Positions 20,360 to 31,433 of a stretch of DNA of 64,000 nucleotides are shown here, in pieces (within the stretch, counting starts at the first letter, position 1; each line of letters opens with the position of its first letter). The notes under the pieces are model-generated. The model searched no databases. It was not told the DNA's origin and saw nothing but the letters and a program-made list of their open reading frames with translations. The stretch covers positions 2,916,532 through 2,980,531 of the forward strand of contig LNAC01000032.1 of the NCBI GenBank assembly GCA_002007465.1. The letters are read 5' to 3'. The DNA is from Ailurus styani (lineage: Eukaryota > Chordata > Mammalia > Carnivora > Ailuridae). The translations under genes and the position numbers were made by a program.

Positions 20360-20915
20360 CAGTTAATCCTTGAACGGCATGGTTTTAAACTGTGCAGCAT
20401 TTTTTTGTTTTGTTTTGTTTTTGACAAATACGACACAGTACCATCAATGTATTTTCTCTTCCTTATGATTTTTTAAAAAATAACATTATCTTTTCTCTAG
20501 TTTACTTTGTTGTAAGAATATAGCATATAATACATAGAACATAAAAATGTGTGTTTTTTTTAAGATTTATTTATTTTGAGAGAGAAAGAGTGAGCATGCA
20601 AGTGGGGGGAGAGGCAGAAGGAGAGGGAGAGAGAACCCTCAGGCAGACTCCTTGTGAGCGTGGAGCCTGATGGGGGGTCTCGACCTCAGGACCCTGAGAT
20701 CATGACCTGAGCTGAAATCAACAGTTAGTTGTTTAACCAACTGAGCCACCCAGAGGTTCCCCCAAAATATGTTAACTATTTATGTTATTAGAAAGGATTC
20801 CAGTCAACAGCAGGCTATTCCTAGTTAAGTTCTGGGCAAGTCCAAAGCTGTAGGCGGATTTTTGGCTGCTCAGGGCTGGCCACCCCTAACCTCCAATGTT
20901 GTTGAGGGTCCACTG
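20360..20915 (+). mobile_element. Tigger/MER2-type mariner-like DNA transposon, interrupted by a SINE
   Basis: Begins CAGTTAATCCTTGAAC and ends with the inverted equivalent GTTGAGGGTCCACTG, with a TA target on each side (20358-20359 and 20916-20917). The interior has 'gtattttctcttccttatga' and 'atatagcatataatacatag', typical of Tigger1/MER2. It is split by the antisense SINE at about 20553-20762. There is no transposase frame; it is a short deletion derivative. Confidence 0.9.
20553..20762 (-). mobile_element. Can-SINE, antisense, nested in Tigger-type element
   Basis: T-rich tail complement, AAGATTTATTTATTTTGAGAG, 'ctgagatcatgacctgagc' and CCACCCAGAGGTTCCCC. It splits the transposon at its AAAATATGTGTTAA-like segment; the imperfect duplication AAAATGTGT / AAAATATGT fits. 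Confidence 0.93.
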
Positions 20916-21263
20916 TAGTCTCTATCTCTTGATGGAAGGAGCTGCAAAGTCAAATTGCAAGGTCACATTGTGAAGGCGAGGAGGGAGATATTTTGTGGTC
21001 ATTTTTGCGCTTTATTAAAGCAGGAATACCACCAAGCAGTGGGCTTGATGTTGCTCCGTCTCTCTTCCATTTCCTACAGTCTTGTCCCAAAGTATTGCCT
21101 TTCCCATGATACAGAGAATACTGACTGGGACACTTAGTTTTATAGAAACAAAATAAAATGGTGGATTTTGCAATGAGATGGAAAGAGACTGGAAATCCTT
21201 TTGTACCTTAGCAGTTACTCTCCATTTCTCATGGCAAAGTACTAAAGCGTTGTTTAACTTCAA

Positions 21264-22060
21264 GATGTATTTTGCATTTTTTTAAACACAAAGACAAGTG
21301 TTCTGAATTTGCTGTCCTCTTCTGTGCGGACAAGTGGTTGTCAATAGTACGCCACCCAACAGACATTTCTTGAAACTATAAACACGCTTATTCTATCCTC
21401 CAAGTTTAAAGTGATGTTTTAACAATGAAAAAGAAAGTAATTGCTTTTCAAAAGAAACTCCTGCTATGAACAAAGCATTTTTAAATTGGATATTTGGAAA
21501 TATTCCTGCTGTTATGTGATTTTATTGCCAAAAACAATGTAAATTGTCACGTACAAATTTTCCTCTCTCAAACCTAAAATATTCGAATCGAAATTTCCTC
21601 CTCCTCCTCCAGCTTCAAATAGAGAGTGCGAGTGAGTTTTGAAACAATTTGGTAATAATAAGAAAATGCAATATTTTCTGGTTCATTTACAAGAAACAGA
21701 CATATCAGAAAGATGAAAATTTACTAGTAGTATTTTAACAGAAAAACATTGAAAATTAAACTCCCAGATTTACAAGCAATTATATAGTTTCTCCTTGTGG
21801 ATCAAAATATCTGCCTAAAGAGCTTTTTTCAGATGATAGCAACATCATAAAAAGTTCAGCTGTGGTTTAAAAACATAACAAGTTCTATTTAATCATGCGT
21901 ATTCACTAAAATCATGAATATTGATGCTGAATTTTAAGCGTAAACCATGTTCTGGAAACATTAATAAATAAAATTTAAATTTACTTAAAAATATAGGTTA
22001 TATTAACCTTTTTCAAGTTTAAAATTCAGTTTATCTATTTTTACATTGCATAATTAACAT
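21264..22060. other. Repeat-free AT-rich stretch (possible conserved non-coding element)
   Basis: About 800 bases with no recognisable mobile element. It has many TAAT/ATTA-type homeodomain-like cores and several isolated CpGs (21349, 21589, 21628). No coding potential. Confidence 0.3.
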
Positions 22061-22089
22061 GACTTACAGCACAATGGATACATGTATTA

Positions 22090-22790
22090 AAAATAAATGA
22101 TCACACCCATTAAGTTGGTTCTTATCAAAAGACCACAAATTAAGTGTTGGTGAGGATGTAGAGAAACTGTATACGGGGGGGGGGGGTGGGGTTGGGGGGG
22201 GTGATGCTGGTGGGAATGTAACATGGCACCAGAGCTGTGGAAAGTAGCCTGGCGGTTCACACGTGGACTTACTATATGACCTAGCCTTCACCTTCTCATT
22301 ATATCCCCCAAAGAACTGAAAATGCTGATATCTGTGTACCAATATCGATAGCAGCATTACTCACAGTTAGACCGAGGGTGGAAACAGTCAAGCGTCCATC
22401 AACAGATGAATGGTAGTATTCTGCCTTAAAAAAGGAATGAAATTCTGATACATGCATGCTACACCATGGATGAACCTGGAGAGCGTGCTGAGTGAAATAA
22501 GCTGAACACCAAAGGACAAATCTTGTATGACTCACATTTATGGGGTCCCTAGAACAGACAAACACAGAGGCAGAAATTATAGTAGAAGTTACCAGAGGCT
22601 GGGTGGAAAGGAGAACGGAGAGTTACTGCTTAATGGTTATTGAATTTCTCTTTGGGCTGATGAAAAAGTTCTGTAAGTGGCTGCACTGTATTGTGAACGT
22701 ACTTACTGCCATCCAGTTGTACACCTAAAGATAGTGAAAATGGTAAAATTTCCATTATGTATGTTTCATAACAATAAAAATATAAACAAG
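22090..22790 (+). mobile_element. LINE-1 3' end (old mammalian), sense
   Basis: Order of an L1MA/L1MB-like 3' end: 'gttggtgaggatgtagagaa', a G-rich tract, 'gggaatgtaacatggcacca', 'gcattactcacagttagacc', 'cgtccatcaacagatgaatg', 'aacctggagagcgtgctga' and finally 'gtacacctaaagatagtgaa' with an A-rich end. It is 5'-truncated and its frames are broken. Confidence 0.93.
22175..22201 (+). repeat. G-rich tract in LINE-1 3' end, G-quadruplex potential
   Basis: G12, T, G4, TT, G8. It lies where mammalian LINE-1 3' UTRs commonly carry G-rich tracts. Confidence 0.8.
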
Positions 22791-23110
22791 TGCACACATT
22801 TTGGGGGGATGTGTGTTCAAAATGCTACCAGTAAATACAAGCATATGATTAAAAAAATTTGGAGATTACTGGGAAAAGGGGCTGTTTGGTGAGCTTGACT
22901 CATAAATAAATGTAGAAAGTAGGGGTTCACCCAGGCTTCAGGGTGCCGTCCAATCAGATATCAGAGAGCACAGAGCTTTTTAAGGATTTCTTTGTAATTT
23001 CTCCAAGTTACTACTTGTGGTCATCCCTGGCTTATTTCCAATAGTAAAGAACAGTAAAAAGCATTCGGACAAAAGAACCCAGGAGATTTTCCTTAGAAAA
23101 AGGTCAGGGG

Positions 23111-23228
23111 TGGGGCGGGCAGGCTGCCTGCTCAGCGGGGAGCCTGCTTCCTCCTCTCTCTACCTGCCTCTCTGCCTACTTGTAATCTCTCTCTCTCTGG
23201 CAAATAAATAAATAAAATATTTTTTTTA
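23111..23228 (+). mobile_element. 5'-truncated Can-SINE, sense
   Basis: Only the 3' half is present (GCTCAGCGGGGAGCCTGC onward), with CTCTGCCTACTTGTAATCTC and (AAAT)n. Imperfect duplication AAAAAGGTCAGGGG / AAAAAGGTCTGGGG flanks it, so truncation happened at insertion. Confidence 0.88.
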
Positions 23229-23294
23229 AAAAAAAGGTCTGGGGCAACTGGGGTTGCTGCATCATTTGGTTACTCTGTAGGGAAGTTGAAACTT

Positions 23295-23675
23295 GCATTA
23301 GTTTTCTAAGGCTGCCATGACAAGTTAGCACAAATTTGGTAGTTTAAAACAGCAAAATAGCTTTCTTTCACAGTTTGAAGGCCAGAAGTCTGAAATCAAG
23401 GTATTGGCAGGACCATGCTTTCACTGAAGGTCTAAGGGAAAATCCTTCCCTGCCTCCTCCAGCTTCTGGTGGCTCCCTGTGTTCCTTGGCTTACAGATGC
23501 CTAATTCCAATGTCTGCCTCCTTCTTTCCATGGCCTTCTCTGCATATCTGTGTCTTCTTTTACATCTCTTATAAGGATACTCGTCATCAGATTTAATATC
23601 CACTTGGGTAATCCAGGAAGACCGTATCTCAAGATCTTTAATTTAATGATATCTGCAAAGACCCCTTTTCCAAAT
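23295..23675 (-). mobile_element. MLT1-type MaLR LTR, antisense
   Basis: Starts 'cattagttttctaaggctgc', then 'gaaggccagaagtctgaaat', 'caaggtattggcagga', 'cagcttctggtggctcc', 'cttataaggatactcgtca' and 'atatctgcaaagaccccttt'. This is MLT1 read backwards. A short (AT)n patch follows. Confidence 0.85.
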
Positions 23676-24184
23676 ATATATATATCTCATATCCATATAT
23701 ATATAATATAATGTCCATATATATGTCTCACATCTTTTTTTTTCCATTAATCTCATGGACATTTCGGTTGTTTCCATATTTTAGCTATTGTAAATAACAC
23801 TACAACAAATACAGGGTACATATCTTTTTGAATTAGTGTTTCATTTTCCAATGGGTGAATACCCAGTAGTGGAATTACTGGATCGTATGATTTTTCTATT
23901 TTTAAATTTTTGAGGAAGTTTCATATTGTTTTCCACAGTGGTCGCACCAATTTATATTCCCACTAACAGTGCATGAGAGTTCCTTTTTCTCTACGGCCTT
24001 GTCAACACTTGTTTCTTGTCTTTTTGGTTCTAGCCATTCTTACAGGTGTAATATGATACCTCATGTGGTTTGGATTTGCATTTCCCTGATGATTAGTGAT
24101 ATTGAGCATCTTTTCATGTATCTCTTGGCCATCTGTATGTCTTCTTTGGGAAACTGTCTACGCAAGTCCTCTGCCCATTTTTTT

Positions 24185-24321
24185 AAAAAGACTTTATTTA
24201 TTTGGGGGAGAGAGGAACAGAGGGAGAAGGGCAAGCAGACTCCACACTGAGCACAGAGCCTCACATGGGGCTTGATCCCATGACCCTGACACTTAACCGA
24301 CTAAGCCACCCAGGTGCCTCT
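24185..24321 (-). mobile_element. Short Can-SINE, antisense, nested in LINE-1
   Basis: Compact copy with an internal deletion (no ACCTGAGCTGAAGG segment). Duplication TCTGCCCATTTTT flanks it (about 24170 and 24322), proving insertion into the LINE-1. Confidence 0.9.
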
Positions 24322-24341
24322 TCTGCCCATTTTTAAATCAA

Positions 24342-24386
<45 letters not shown>
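24342..24386. repeat. (ATT)15 microsatellite
   Basis: 45 bases of perfect ATT repeat immediately after the target-site duplication of the nested SINE. Confidence 0.95.
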
Positions 24387-24892
24387 TTGGTGTTGACTTA
24401 TAGAAGTTATTTATATATTTTGGTTGTTAACCCTTTGTCAGATATATCATTTGCAAATATCTTCTCCCATTCAGTAGGCTGCTTTTCTTTTTGTTGATGT
24501 TTTTTTGTTTTGTTTTGTTCTTTGCTGTGCAAAAGATTTTCATTTTGATGTAATCCCAATAGTTTATTTTTGCTTTTGTTTCTTTTGCCTCAGAAGACAT
24601 ATCTAAAAAAATGTTGCTACAGCCAATGTCAAAGAAATGATTGCCTAAATTTTCTTCTAGGAGTCTTATGGTTTCAGGTTTAACATTTAGACCTTTAATC
24701 CATTTTTAATTTATATTTGTGTATGGTGTAAGAAAGTGGTCCATTGTCATTCTTTTGCATGTAGTTGTCCAGGTTTTCCAGCACCACTCTTTGAAGAAAC
24801 TCTTTCTTCCCCATTGTATATTCTTGGCTCCTCTGTCATAGATTAACTGACCACATAAATATGGGTTTGTTTCTGGGCTTTCTATTCTGTTT

Positions 24893-25332
24893 GTTTTTTT
24901 TTAATTAACACATAATGTATTATTTGTTTTAGGGGTACAGGTCTGTGATTCGTCAGTCTTACACAATTCACAGTGCTCGCCATAGCACATACCCTCCCCA
25001 GTGTCCATCACCCAGCCATCCCATCTCTCCCTCTTCCCTCCCCTCCAGCAAACTTCAGTTTGTTTCCTGAGATTAAGAGGCTTTCATGGTATGTCTCCCT
25101 CTCTGGTTTCATCTTGTTTCATTTTTCCCTCCCTTCTCCTATCTTGTTTCTCACATTTCTCGTATCAATGAGACCATACGATAATTATCTTTCTCTGATT
25201 GACTTATTTCGCTTACCATAATACCCTCTAGTTTCATCCACGTCATTGCAAATGGCAAGATTTAATTTTGTGATGGCTGCATAGTATTCCATTGTATATA
25301 TATACACCACATCTTCTTTATCCATTCATCTC
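24893..25332 (-). mobile_element. Carnivore LINE-1, 5'-truncated, antisense, nested in older LINE-1
   Basis: 'ttaattaacacataatgtat', 'gggtacaggtctgtgattcg', 'ccctccccagtgtccatcac', 'gattgacttatttcgcttac' and 'tggctgcatagtattccatt' are the carnivore LINE-1 3' region in antisense. The surrounding older LINE-1 resumes at 'ttctgttccattgatcttt'. Confidence 0.9.
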
Positions 25333-25592
25333 TTCTGTTCCATTGATCTTTGTGTCTGTTTTTGTGTCAGTGTCATACTGGTTTTAATTACTACATCTTT
25401 GTAGCATATCTTGAAATCTGGGATTGTCATACCTCTAGCTTTGTTCTTCCTTTTAAAGATTGCTTTGGCTATTTTGGGGTCTTTTGTGATTGCATACAAA
25501 TTTTAGTATTATTTGTTCTGGTTCTGTGAAAAATGCTGTTGGTATCTTGATAGGGATTGCATCGAATCTGTAGGCTGCATTGGGTAGTATGG

Positions 25593-25795
25593 ACAGTCAG
25601 TTGAGCGTCCAACTCTTGTTTTTCACTTAGATCATGATCTCAGGGTTTTGATATCAAGGCTCTGCATCCCCCACCCCCTGCCCCATTGGGCTCTGCACTC
25701 AGGAGGGAGTCTGTATGAGATTCTTTCTCCCTCTGTCTGTCCCTGTACTTGTGTGTTCTCTGTCTCTAATTAAATAAAAATCTTTAAAAAAATTT
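25593..25795 (+). mobile_element. Old Can-SINE, sense, degenerate
   Basis: Lacks the first ~10 head bases and reads 'gtcagttgagcgtccaactc', 'gatcatgatctcagggtttt', then CT-rich sequence and 'ttaaataaaaatctttaaaa'. This is an older subtype, clearly more diverged than the others here. Confidence 0.85.
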
Positions 25796-26419
25796 CTTGA
25801 TTATTTTCTAAAAATAAGATGTATCGTGAGGATTTTTATGAGAAAACATGATAAAATAATAACTGGATAATGACTGAATGAGGAAATTAGGACAATGAGA
25901 AATGAAAGTGAGGGATATCTTATACTAAGCATTTATGTTCTTGGAGCCTGAATCCCTTTCCTTATTTGTCATTATGACCAAAGTTGCTGTTCCTTCCCTC
26001 ATTGTACCTGCTCAGAGTTCATACTTCAAATCAATGTCTCTGTGCCTGAGTCAAATAAGGCATGAAAGTGGAAATTCTATTAAATTAGCCTCACCCACAA
26101 AACTTATTTTTGCTCTTGATATTTGCCTAGGAAGTAGGAAAGAATCTATTGCATTTTATATAAAGTGGAAGCATAGAAACCTTAGGTAAGGTTGTCATGG
26201 AAGAAATTGTCACAATGTTTAAGTTCCCGAAACAGATTGAGGGTAGCTCTGGGAGGGATCTCTTAGCAAACGTTGTTGAGGGATCTTGATTTTAAGCTCA
26301 TAAACTGACAGTGTCCTTGATTTTCAGCCCATGGTTGATTATGGTTAAAAAGTTACTTCAGTATGACCCTGAGCCAAATATTCTATTTCTCTGACAAGAG
26401 TCAAAGCCAAGTATGTCTT
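25796..26419. other. Intergenic, nothing recognised
   Basis: Ordinary AT-rich sequence without a gene or clear repeat. Confidence 0.5.
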
Positions 26420-26568
26420 TGGGGGAAGTGACTTCACTTCTCTGAGGCTTAGTTTTCTCACCTATAAAATGAGAATCTCACAGGGATTTGGGGGTTGATA
26501 AGATAAAATACTTGAAAGGGGCTAACTCAAAGTACCTGGTACGTAGTAAGGGATTCATAAATGTTCCT
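26420..26568 (+). mobile_element. MIR SINE relic, sense
   Basis: 'gtgacttcacttctctgagg', 'cttagttttctcacctataa', 'aatgagaatctcacagg' and 'gattcataaatgttcc' follow MIR order. Confidence 0.8.
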
Positions 26569-26801
26569 TCGGACTTTTATTCTGGTCTTCCCATATTTTC
26601 TAGTCAGAGCCTGGGTCCCGCTCCAATGCCCACTTGGGTGGGCAACGGGGGTACAGACCATAGCTGCAGAGGGAACAAACACCAGTCTAACTACTACAGC
26701 CTGGTCCCCCAACTCTGCTACAGCACGTGGTAGTCAGCTTGTTCCGGAACATGTGGGATTCCAGATAGTCATATTTATAACCTTAAACATCATCGAGTTT
26801 T

Positions 26802-26983
26802 TTTTTTTTAAAGGTTTTATTTATTCATTTGACACACAGAGAGAGATTACAAGTAGGCAGAGAGGCAGGCAGAGAGAGAGGAGAGAGGAGGAAGCAGGCT
26901 GCCTGCCGAGCAGAGAGCCCGATGCGGGATCATGACCTGAGCCGAAGGCAGCGGCTTTAACCCACTGAGCCACCCAGGCGCCC
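26802..26983 (-). mobile_element. Can-SINE, antisense, internal deletion
   Basis: Perfect 14-bp duplication CATCATCGAGTTTT (26788-26801 and 26984-26997). GATGCGGGATCATGACC shows loss of about 20 bases (the CTCGATCCCAGGACCCTGA segment) relative to sister copies. Confidence 0.97.
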
Positions 26984-26997
26984 CATCATCGAGTTTT

Positions 26998-27936
26998 AAG
27001 TGAGCTTTTCAGTCTTATGGGGAACAGAGTGGTGGGCTAGGGGGCAGCATAAATAGGCTGATCATCATAACCCAATGAGTATGTTTGGGGATAAGGAGCT
27101 GGGATGAGAGAATGTGGCCACATGTCAAATGATGATCTGGCCCAGTGGGATGTGCTAGAGGCTTCTTGGCAAGCACAGCACAGGGCGTGTCAGGGCTCTT
27201 AGGGTCTGCTTTGTTCTCTTTCTCTCCTTTGAGTATCTCAGGTCCATTTCCCAGAGAAGATCTGAGCAAGATAGGTTGGTCCCATGCCTGGAGCTGTCTC
27301 GTTGGCTTTGTTTTACTACATTTCTCTTTTCGTCCATCTGGGTCCAGGACTATGCACAGGGAAGAAATAATTGCAAAGGAAGCCTTCAGCTTCTCTTCTA
27401 TACAATATAGAGGGGAAGTAAGGACTGTACTTTGGTTTTGAGGAGTTCTTCATAAGACTACTGTTTTTCTGTGTATGGGAAAGAAAGATTAAGAGCTGCC
27501 ATCTTTGAGAACTTCACCGTGGACAACCGACGGTACAATTTTTACTGACCTCGTTGTTGTAGAGTTTTATTGAAGCTTGAGGAGAAAAAACATCTGTTCT
27601 GGCTCATTTATGTGTAATTAAGCTGTATTTGTCCCTGACGGTCAGATAGTCAATACAAGGCTGTTACCCTCTGGAATTCAGGTTCATGTAGGCAGGGGTT
27701 TAAAACCAGTTCACTGATTTCATGAACCCCCTGAAATTTATGTTGCATTGCTCCAGAGATGACCTGACTGTCCCCTTCCAGTTATTATTTCTCCTTTCTC
27801 CACAGAGGAAACCACACTCTTCTTTTGGGAGGTTACTTCCTTGGTTTTATTTATAATTTTATCATTGAAGCATGCATCTCCAAATACCAGAGTTTGGTTT
27901 TGCCTGCTTTTAAATTTATATATATATGTTGTTATC
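26998..27936. other. Intergenic, nothing recognised
   Basis: No repeat or gene supported. Short overlapping open frames at 27015-27441 are on opposite strands and show no known domain. Confidence 0.5.
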
Positions 27937-27952
27937 CAGTATGCATTCTTTT

Positions 27953-27989
27953 TTTTTTTTTAAAGATTTTACCTATTTATTTATTTGAC

Positions 27990-28026
<37 letters not shown>

Positions 28027-28179
28027 TTGAGAGAGGGAACACAAGCAGGGGGAGTGGAAGAGGGAGCAACGGGCTTCCCATTTAGCAAGGAGCCTGATGT
28101 GGGGCTCGATCCCAAGACCCTGGGGTCATGATCTGAGCCTACAGCAGATGCCCAACAACTGAGCCACCCAGGCGCTTCT
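27953..28179 (-). mobile_element. Can-SINE, antisense
   Basis: Includes (GA)n and (GACA)n, and ends CCACCCAGGCGCTT. Nearly perfect 16-bp duplication CAGTATGCATTCTTTT / CAGTATGGATTCTTTT (27937-27952 and 28180-28195). Confidence 0.97.
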
Positions 28180-28195
28180 CAGTATGGATTCTTTT

Positions 28196-30125
28196 GCCTG
28201 GATTGTAATTTTTGGTTATATGTTCATGAGATTTATTTCTTGTTGTTACCTGTGGCTGGTAAATCTGGGTAAGAGTTATGAGCTGTGGTCTACCCTTATC
28301 ATGTTACAGTACTTGAAGGGATTTTGTTTTTATATTTTTATATTTCTTTATAAAGAAAGAAACAAAAATTTGAGTATATACTTTAGGTTAGACACCATAA
28401 ATCTGAATGTTTGTAGAAGAAGAAAGTGAATGTTATGTCGTGTGCTTTGGTTCTTATTTGTGGAGTGTTCAATGAGGGAAATAATTAATATACAACATAC
28501 GGAAGATAATCTCAGATTTAAATGCTTGCTTCTTAGCTTGAAAATACAAAGTCATACAGGTTTGTGTGTATGTATTTGCTTGGGTATCTATGAAAACCTC
28601 TATTTTGTGCATGGAGAGAAAAAAAGACAGTAGATTTTCAGCTTCTTGCAAAGTGTGATGAGTGTTTCTGTATTTAGCTACCTTAACGTGCTGATGCATT
28701 AAGAGGAATTTACTTTGCTTCCTTAGAAATTTAGACCAACAGTTACAATCTTTCCTCCCCAAGAACAGAGATAATGGAAGATAAGATTATTGATAAAATC
28801 CATCTAATTTTATATATCTGATTCAAAACCAGAGACATGCAAAACTTTTACATTTATAAAGTACAGAGATTAGGAAGCACATGCCTGCCTTATCTTCTAC
28901 AGGCCTTCAGCAGATCCAGCGTTATGTACTGATTCATTTAAAAATAGACCTTCAGCTTATGGCTTTTGCAAATGAAGAAGGACCTGGTGGATTTTAAGAA
29001 GCAGCATCATCTCTACTATCATTCTCTCTTTGTCTATCTAGAATGATTTTTTGTATGTTTGATAGCATCAAGGCCTAAATCAGAGGCACCATGAAACAGG
29101 GTCCCAGCAACTTGGTTGGAGCACATTTCTACTCACATTGTTCACCAAGGTGAACTTACTCATTCAGAGTGGTACATATGCCTTTGTGGGCTCTACCTCA
29201 CACACTTCATCCACTTGTGAAAAGCTGTCTTTGTGTGTCCATTTTTGACTCCAAGGAAAGAGGAATCAGGACTTTCTGTGTATTACTGGTATTTAAACCA
29301 TTAAACAAGCAATGACTAATCTCAGTTCATGGCGAACACTCAGTAGAAGTATTTGGAAGTTGTTCCTCTAGGGTACTGAGTTCTGGCAGCCAGCGTCTGT
29401 GCAAACAACATTTGTTCCGGCATCCATAACTTTTGATAGGCGTTTTGGCAACATTACAAAGGCCTTTCTGCCACTAAAAGGACTCCTTGCCACCATGGTA
29501 TTTGCTGACATGGAGGAAAAGCAAGCACTCTTCTGACCTTGTTTATCCAATGAACAAGGTCCACGATGAGGAGGCAGGTAAAGCTTGCTCACTTCCAGAG
29601 TGTAAGAATGGACATGGATACTTTATGTTTCCCTTAAGAGAGAGTGATCAGTAAATCCTCCTGGCCACCTGAGTTACTGAAATGAATCACACAGAACTTT
29701 CTTAAATCAGAAATCATTTCAGAATGATTTAATCAGAAATTCATTTTTGAAATTCTGATGTTCTGTACAACAAATGTTGACTTGGTGCTCATTCCTTATT
29801 ACTTTAAATAGGAAATACAGGTATGATATACCACTCTCCCCCCTCCCCGATTTCCTTAAATGGAATGAAACCAATAATTATGTATGTGACTTATATATAT
29901 AAGTAACAGTGTAAAATGCTTATGATATTGTGTTGTGATCACCAAATAATAAAAATAATCATTGATAAAGAGTTGCTTTGCATGCAGTAGTAGCACGTTG
30001 AGTTTCCCTCATGTTCGCACTCCTCAGCTTTCAAAAGTCTGTGAAGAATCTAACACTTCAACAGTTGTACTTGGAATTGCAGAATTTTCCTATACATCAT
30101 TTTGTTTAATACATTGTAATGAATG
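28196..30125. other. Intergenic, nothing recognised
   Basis: About 1.9 kb of AT-rich sequence with no gene, known repeat or RNA gene that I can support. The open frame on the - strand at 29368-29592 has no recognisable domain. Confidence 0.5.
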
Positions 30126-30690
30126 TGATGGTTAATTTTATGTGTCAACTTGACTGGGCTAAGGATGCCCAGAGAGCTGGCAAAACATTATTTCTGGGTG
30201 TGTCTGTGAGCTCATTTCTGGAAGAAATTAGCATTTGAATGGATGGCCTGAGTAAAGAAGATTGGTCTCACCAATACAGCTGGTATCATCCACTCCCTTG
30301 AGGGCCTGAATAGAAAGAACAAAAAGGCAGAGGAAGGCAAATTTGCTGTTTGAGCTGAGACCTCCATCTTCTTCTGCTCTCTGACTTTAGTGGTCCGGGT
30401 TCTCTGACCTGTGGGCTTGACTAAGACTTAACACCGTTTGCTCTCTGATTCTGGAATCTTTGGATTGGGACTCACGCTCTCGGTTCCCCTGGTTCTTGGG
30501 CTTTCAAAGTCAGACTGAACTCCGCCAGCTTTCCTGAGCCTCCAGCAGGTAGACAGCTGATCAGGGGACTTCTTGGCTGCCATAATCACATGAGACAATT
30601 CCTATAATAAATTTCCTCCTATGTAATGTGTCAGCATATATCCTATTAGTTTTCCTTCTATGGAGAACCCTGATAGAATGAGTTTTAGAG
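30126..30690 (+). mobile_element. Old mammalian LTR-like interspersed repeat, copy 1
   Basis: Starts 'gtgatggttaattttatgtg', then 'tcaacttgactgggctaagg', 'gtgtgtctgtgagctcattt', 'gagggcctgaatagaaagaa' and 'gagacaattcctataataaa', ending 'tggagaaccctgatagaatg'. I know this as a widespread mammalian repeat with LTR-like TG start and AATAAA near its end, but cannot name the subfamily with certainty. Confidence 0.8.
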
Positions 30691-31224
30691 ATAGAACTCT
30701 AAATCTTTTTTTGTATAAACATCAGCCAAAATAAGTTGTGCCGAAAGATACATATGAAATTAGGTATTGAAAACCAAAAGACATTCCACCATAAAACATT
30801 AGCCAGGGAGTATGTGGTGTATAACTATACAAGACTCTATTTTAAGTGCAGAACCATTAATCTATTAAATTCTGATACTTGAGTGTTTACTATCATTGAG
30901 TGGTCTGTAGGAATGGCCATTTTACATTGCAGATGTACACGTGGCATTTCATAATGGTGTTAGTTCTATTTCTATTTCTGTTTTCCCTAATCCCCAGAGG
31001 CCTCTAGCTGACCCCAAAATAGAAGTAGTGCATTTTGAGATTTTGTTGCTTATACCCACTTATAGGTATATGGGGAGAACTGAGCATGTAACTCTGAGGA
31101 GGAAGGATGGAATGAGGAACTGGCCCTGAACAGCATTTCTTATGGGTTTTCAGGAACAATTCTCTATGTGACTGATGTTAGCATAGCAGACACCAACAAG
31201 TGACATTTACCAGTGTGCGTAGAT
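30691..31224. other. Intergenic, nothing recognised
   Basis: Unique sequence between old repeats. Confidence 0.45.
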
Positions 31225-31430
31225 TAGAAAAAAGCATTGTCTTTGAGGGCAAAGAGACCTGGTTTCAATCCTGGTTTCCCCACTTACTAGCTGTGTGAAC
31301 TTCAGCAAGTTTCTGAACCCCTAAGGTTCATTTTTTTTCATCTATTAAGAGAGAATGGTTAGTATAACTACAGAGGGTTATTATAAGGACTAAATAACAC
31401 AAAAGTCTATAAAAATCCATCACATAATAG
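31225..31430 (+). mobile_element. MIR SINE relic, sense
   Basis: 'agagacctggtttcaatcct', 'cacttactagctgtgtgaac', 'ttcagcaagtttctgaaccc' and 'ggttattataaggactaaat' match MIR order closely. Confidence 0.9.
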
Positions 31431-31433
31431 ACT

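Larger units (their letters stand above)
23739..25592 (-). mobile_element. Old LINE-1 3' region, antisense, carrying two nested insertions
   Basis: Long antisense LINE-1: 'tggacatttcggttgtttcc', 'acccagtagtggaattactg', 'ttatatattttggttgtta', 'taagaaagtggtccattgtc', 'gatagggattgcatcgaatc' and 'tgtaggctgcattgggtag'. It is interrupted by a SINE (24185-24321) and a younger LINE-1 (about 24893-25332). An (ATT)15 array lies at 24342-24386. It abuts a degenerate SINE at 25593. Confidence 0.92.

Noticed and set aside
26561..26935. 124-codon frame on the + strand
   Set aside because: Its end is antisense SINE (TQREITSRQRGRQ type reading); the first half has no known family.
27990..28030. GACA/GAGA array considered as a CRISPR-like or direct-repeat array
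   Set aside because: It is the expanded GA-rich part of an antisense SINE; no spacers.
29368..29620. Possible processed pseudogene
   Set aside because: Translation in all frames gives no family I recognise; no A-tail or flanking duplication seen.
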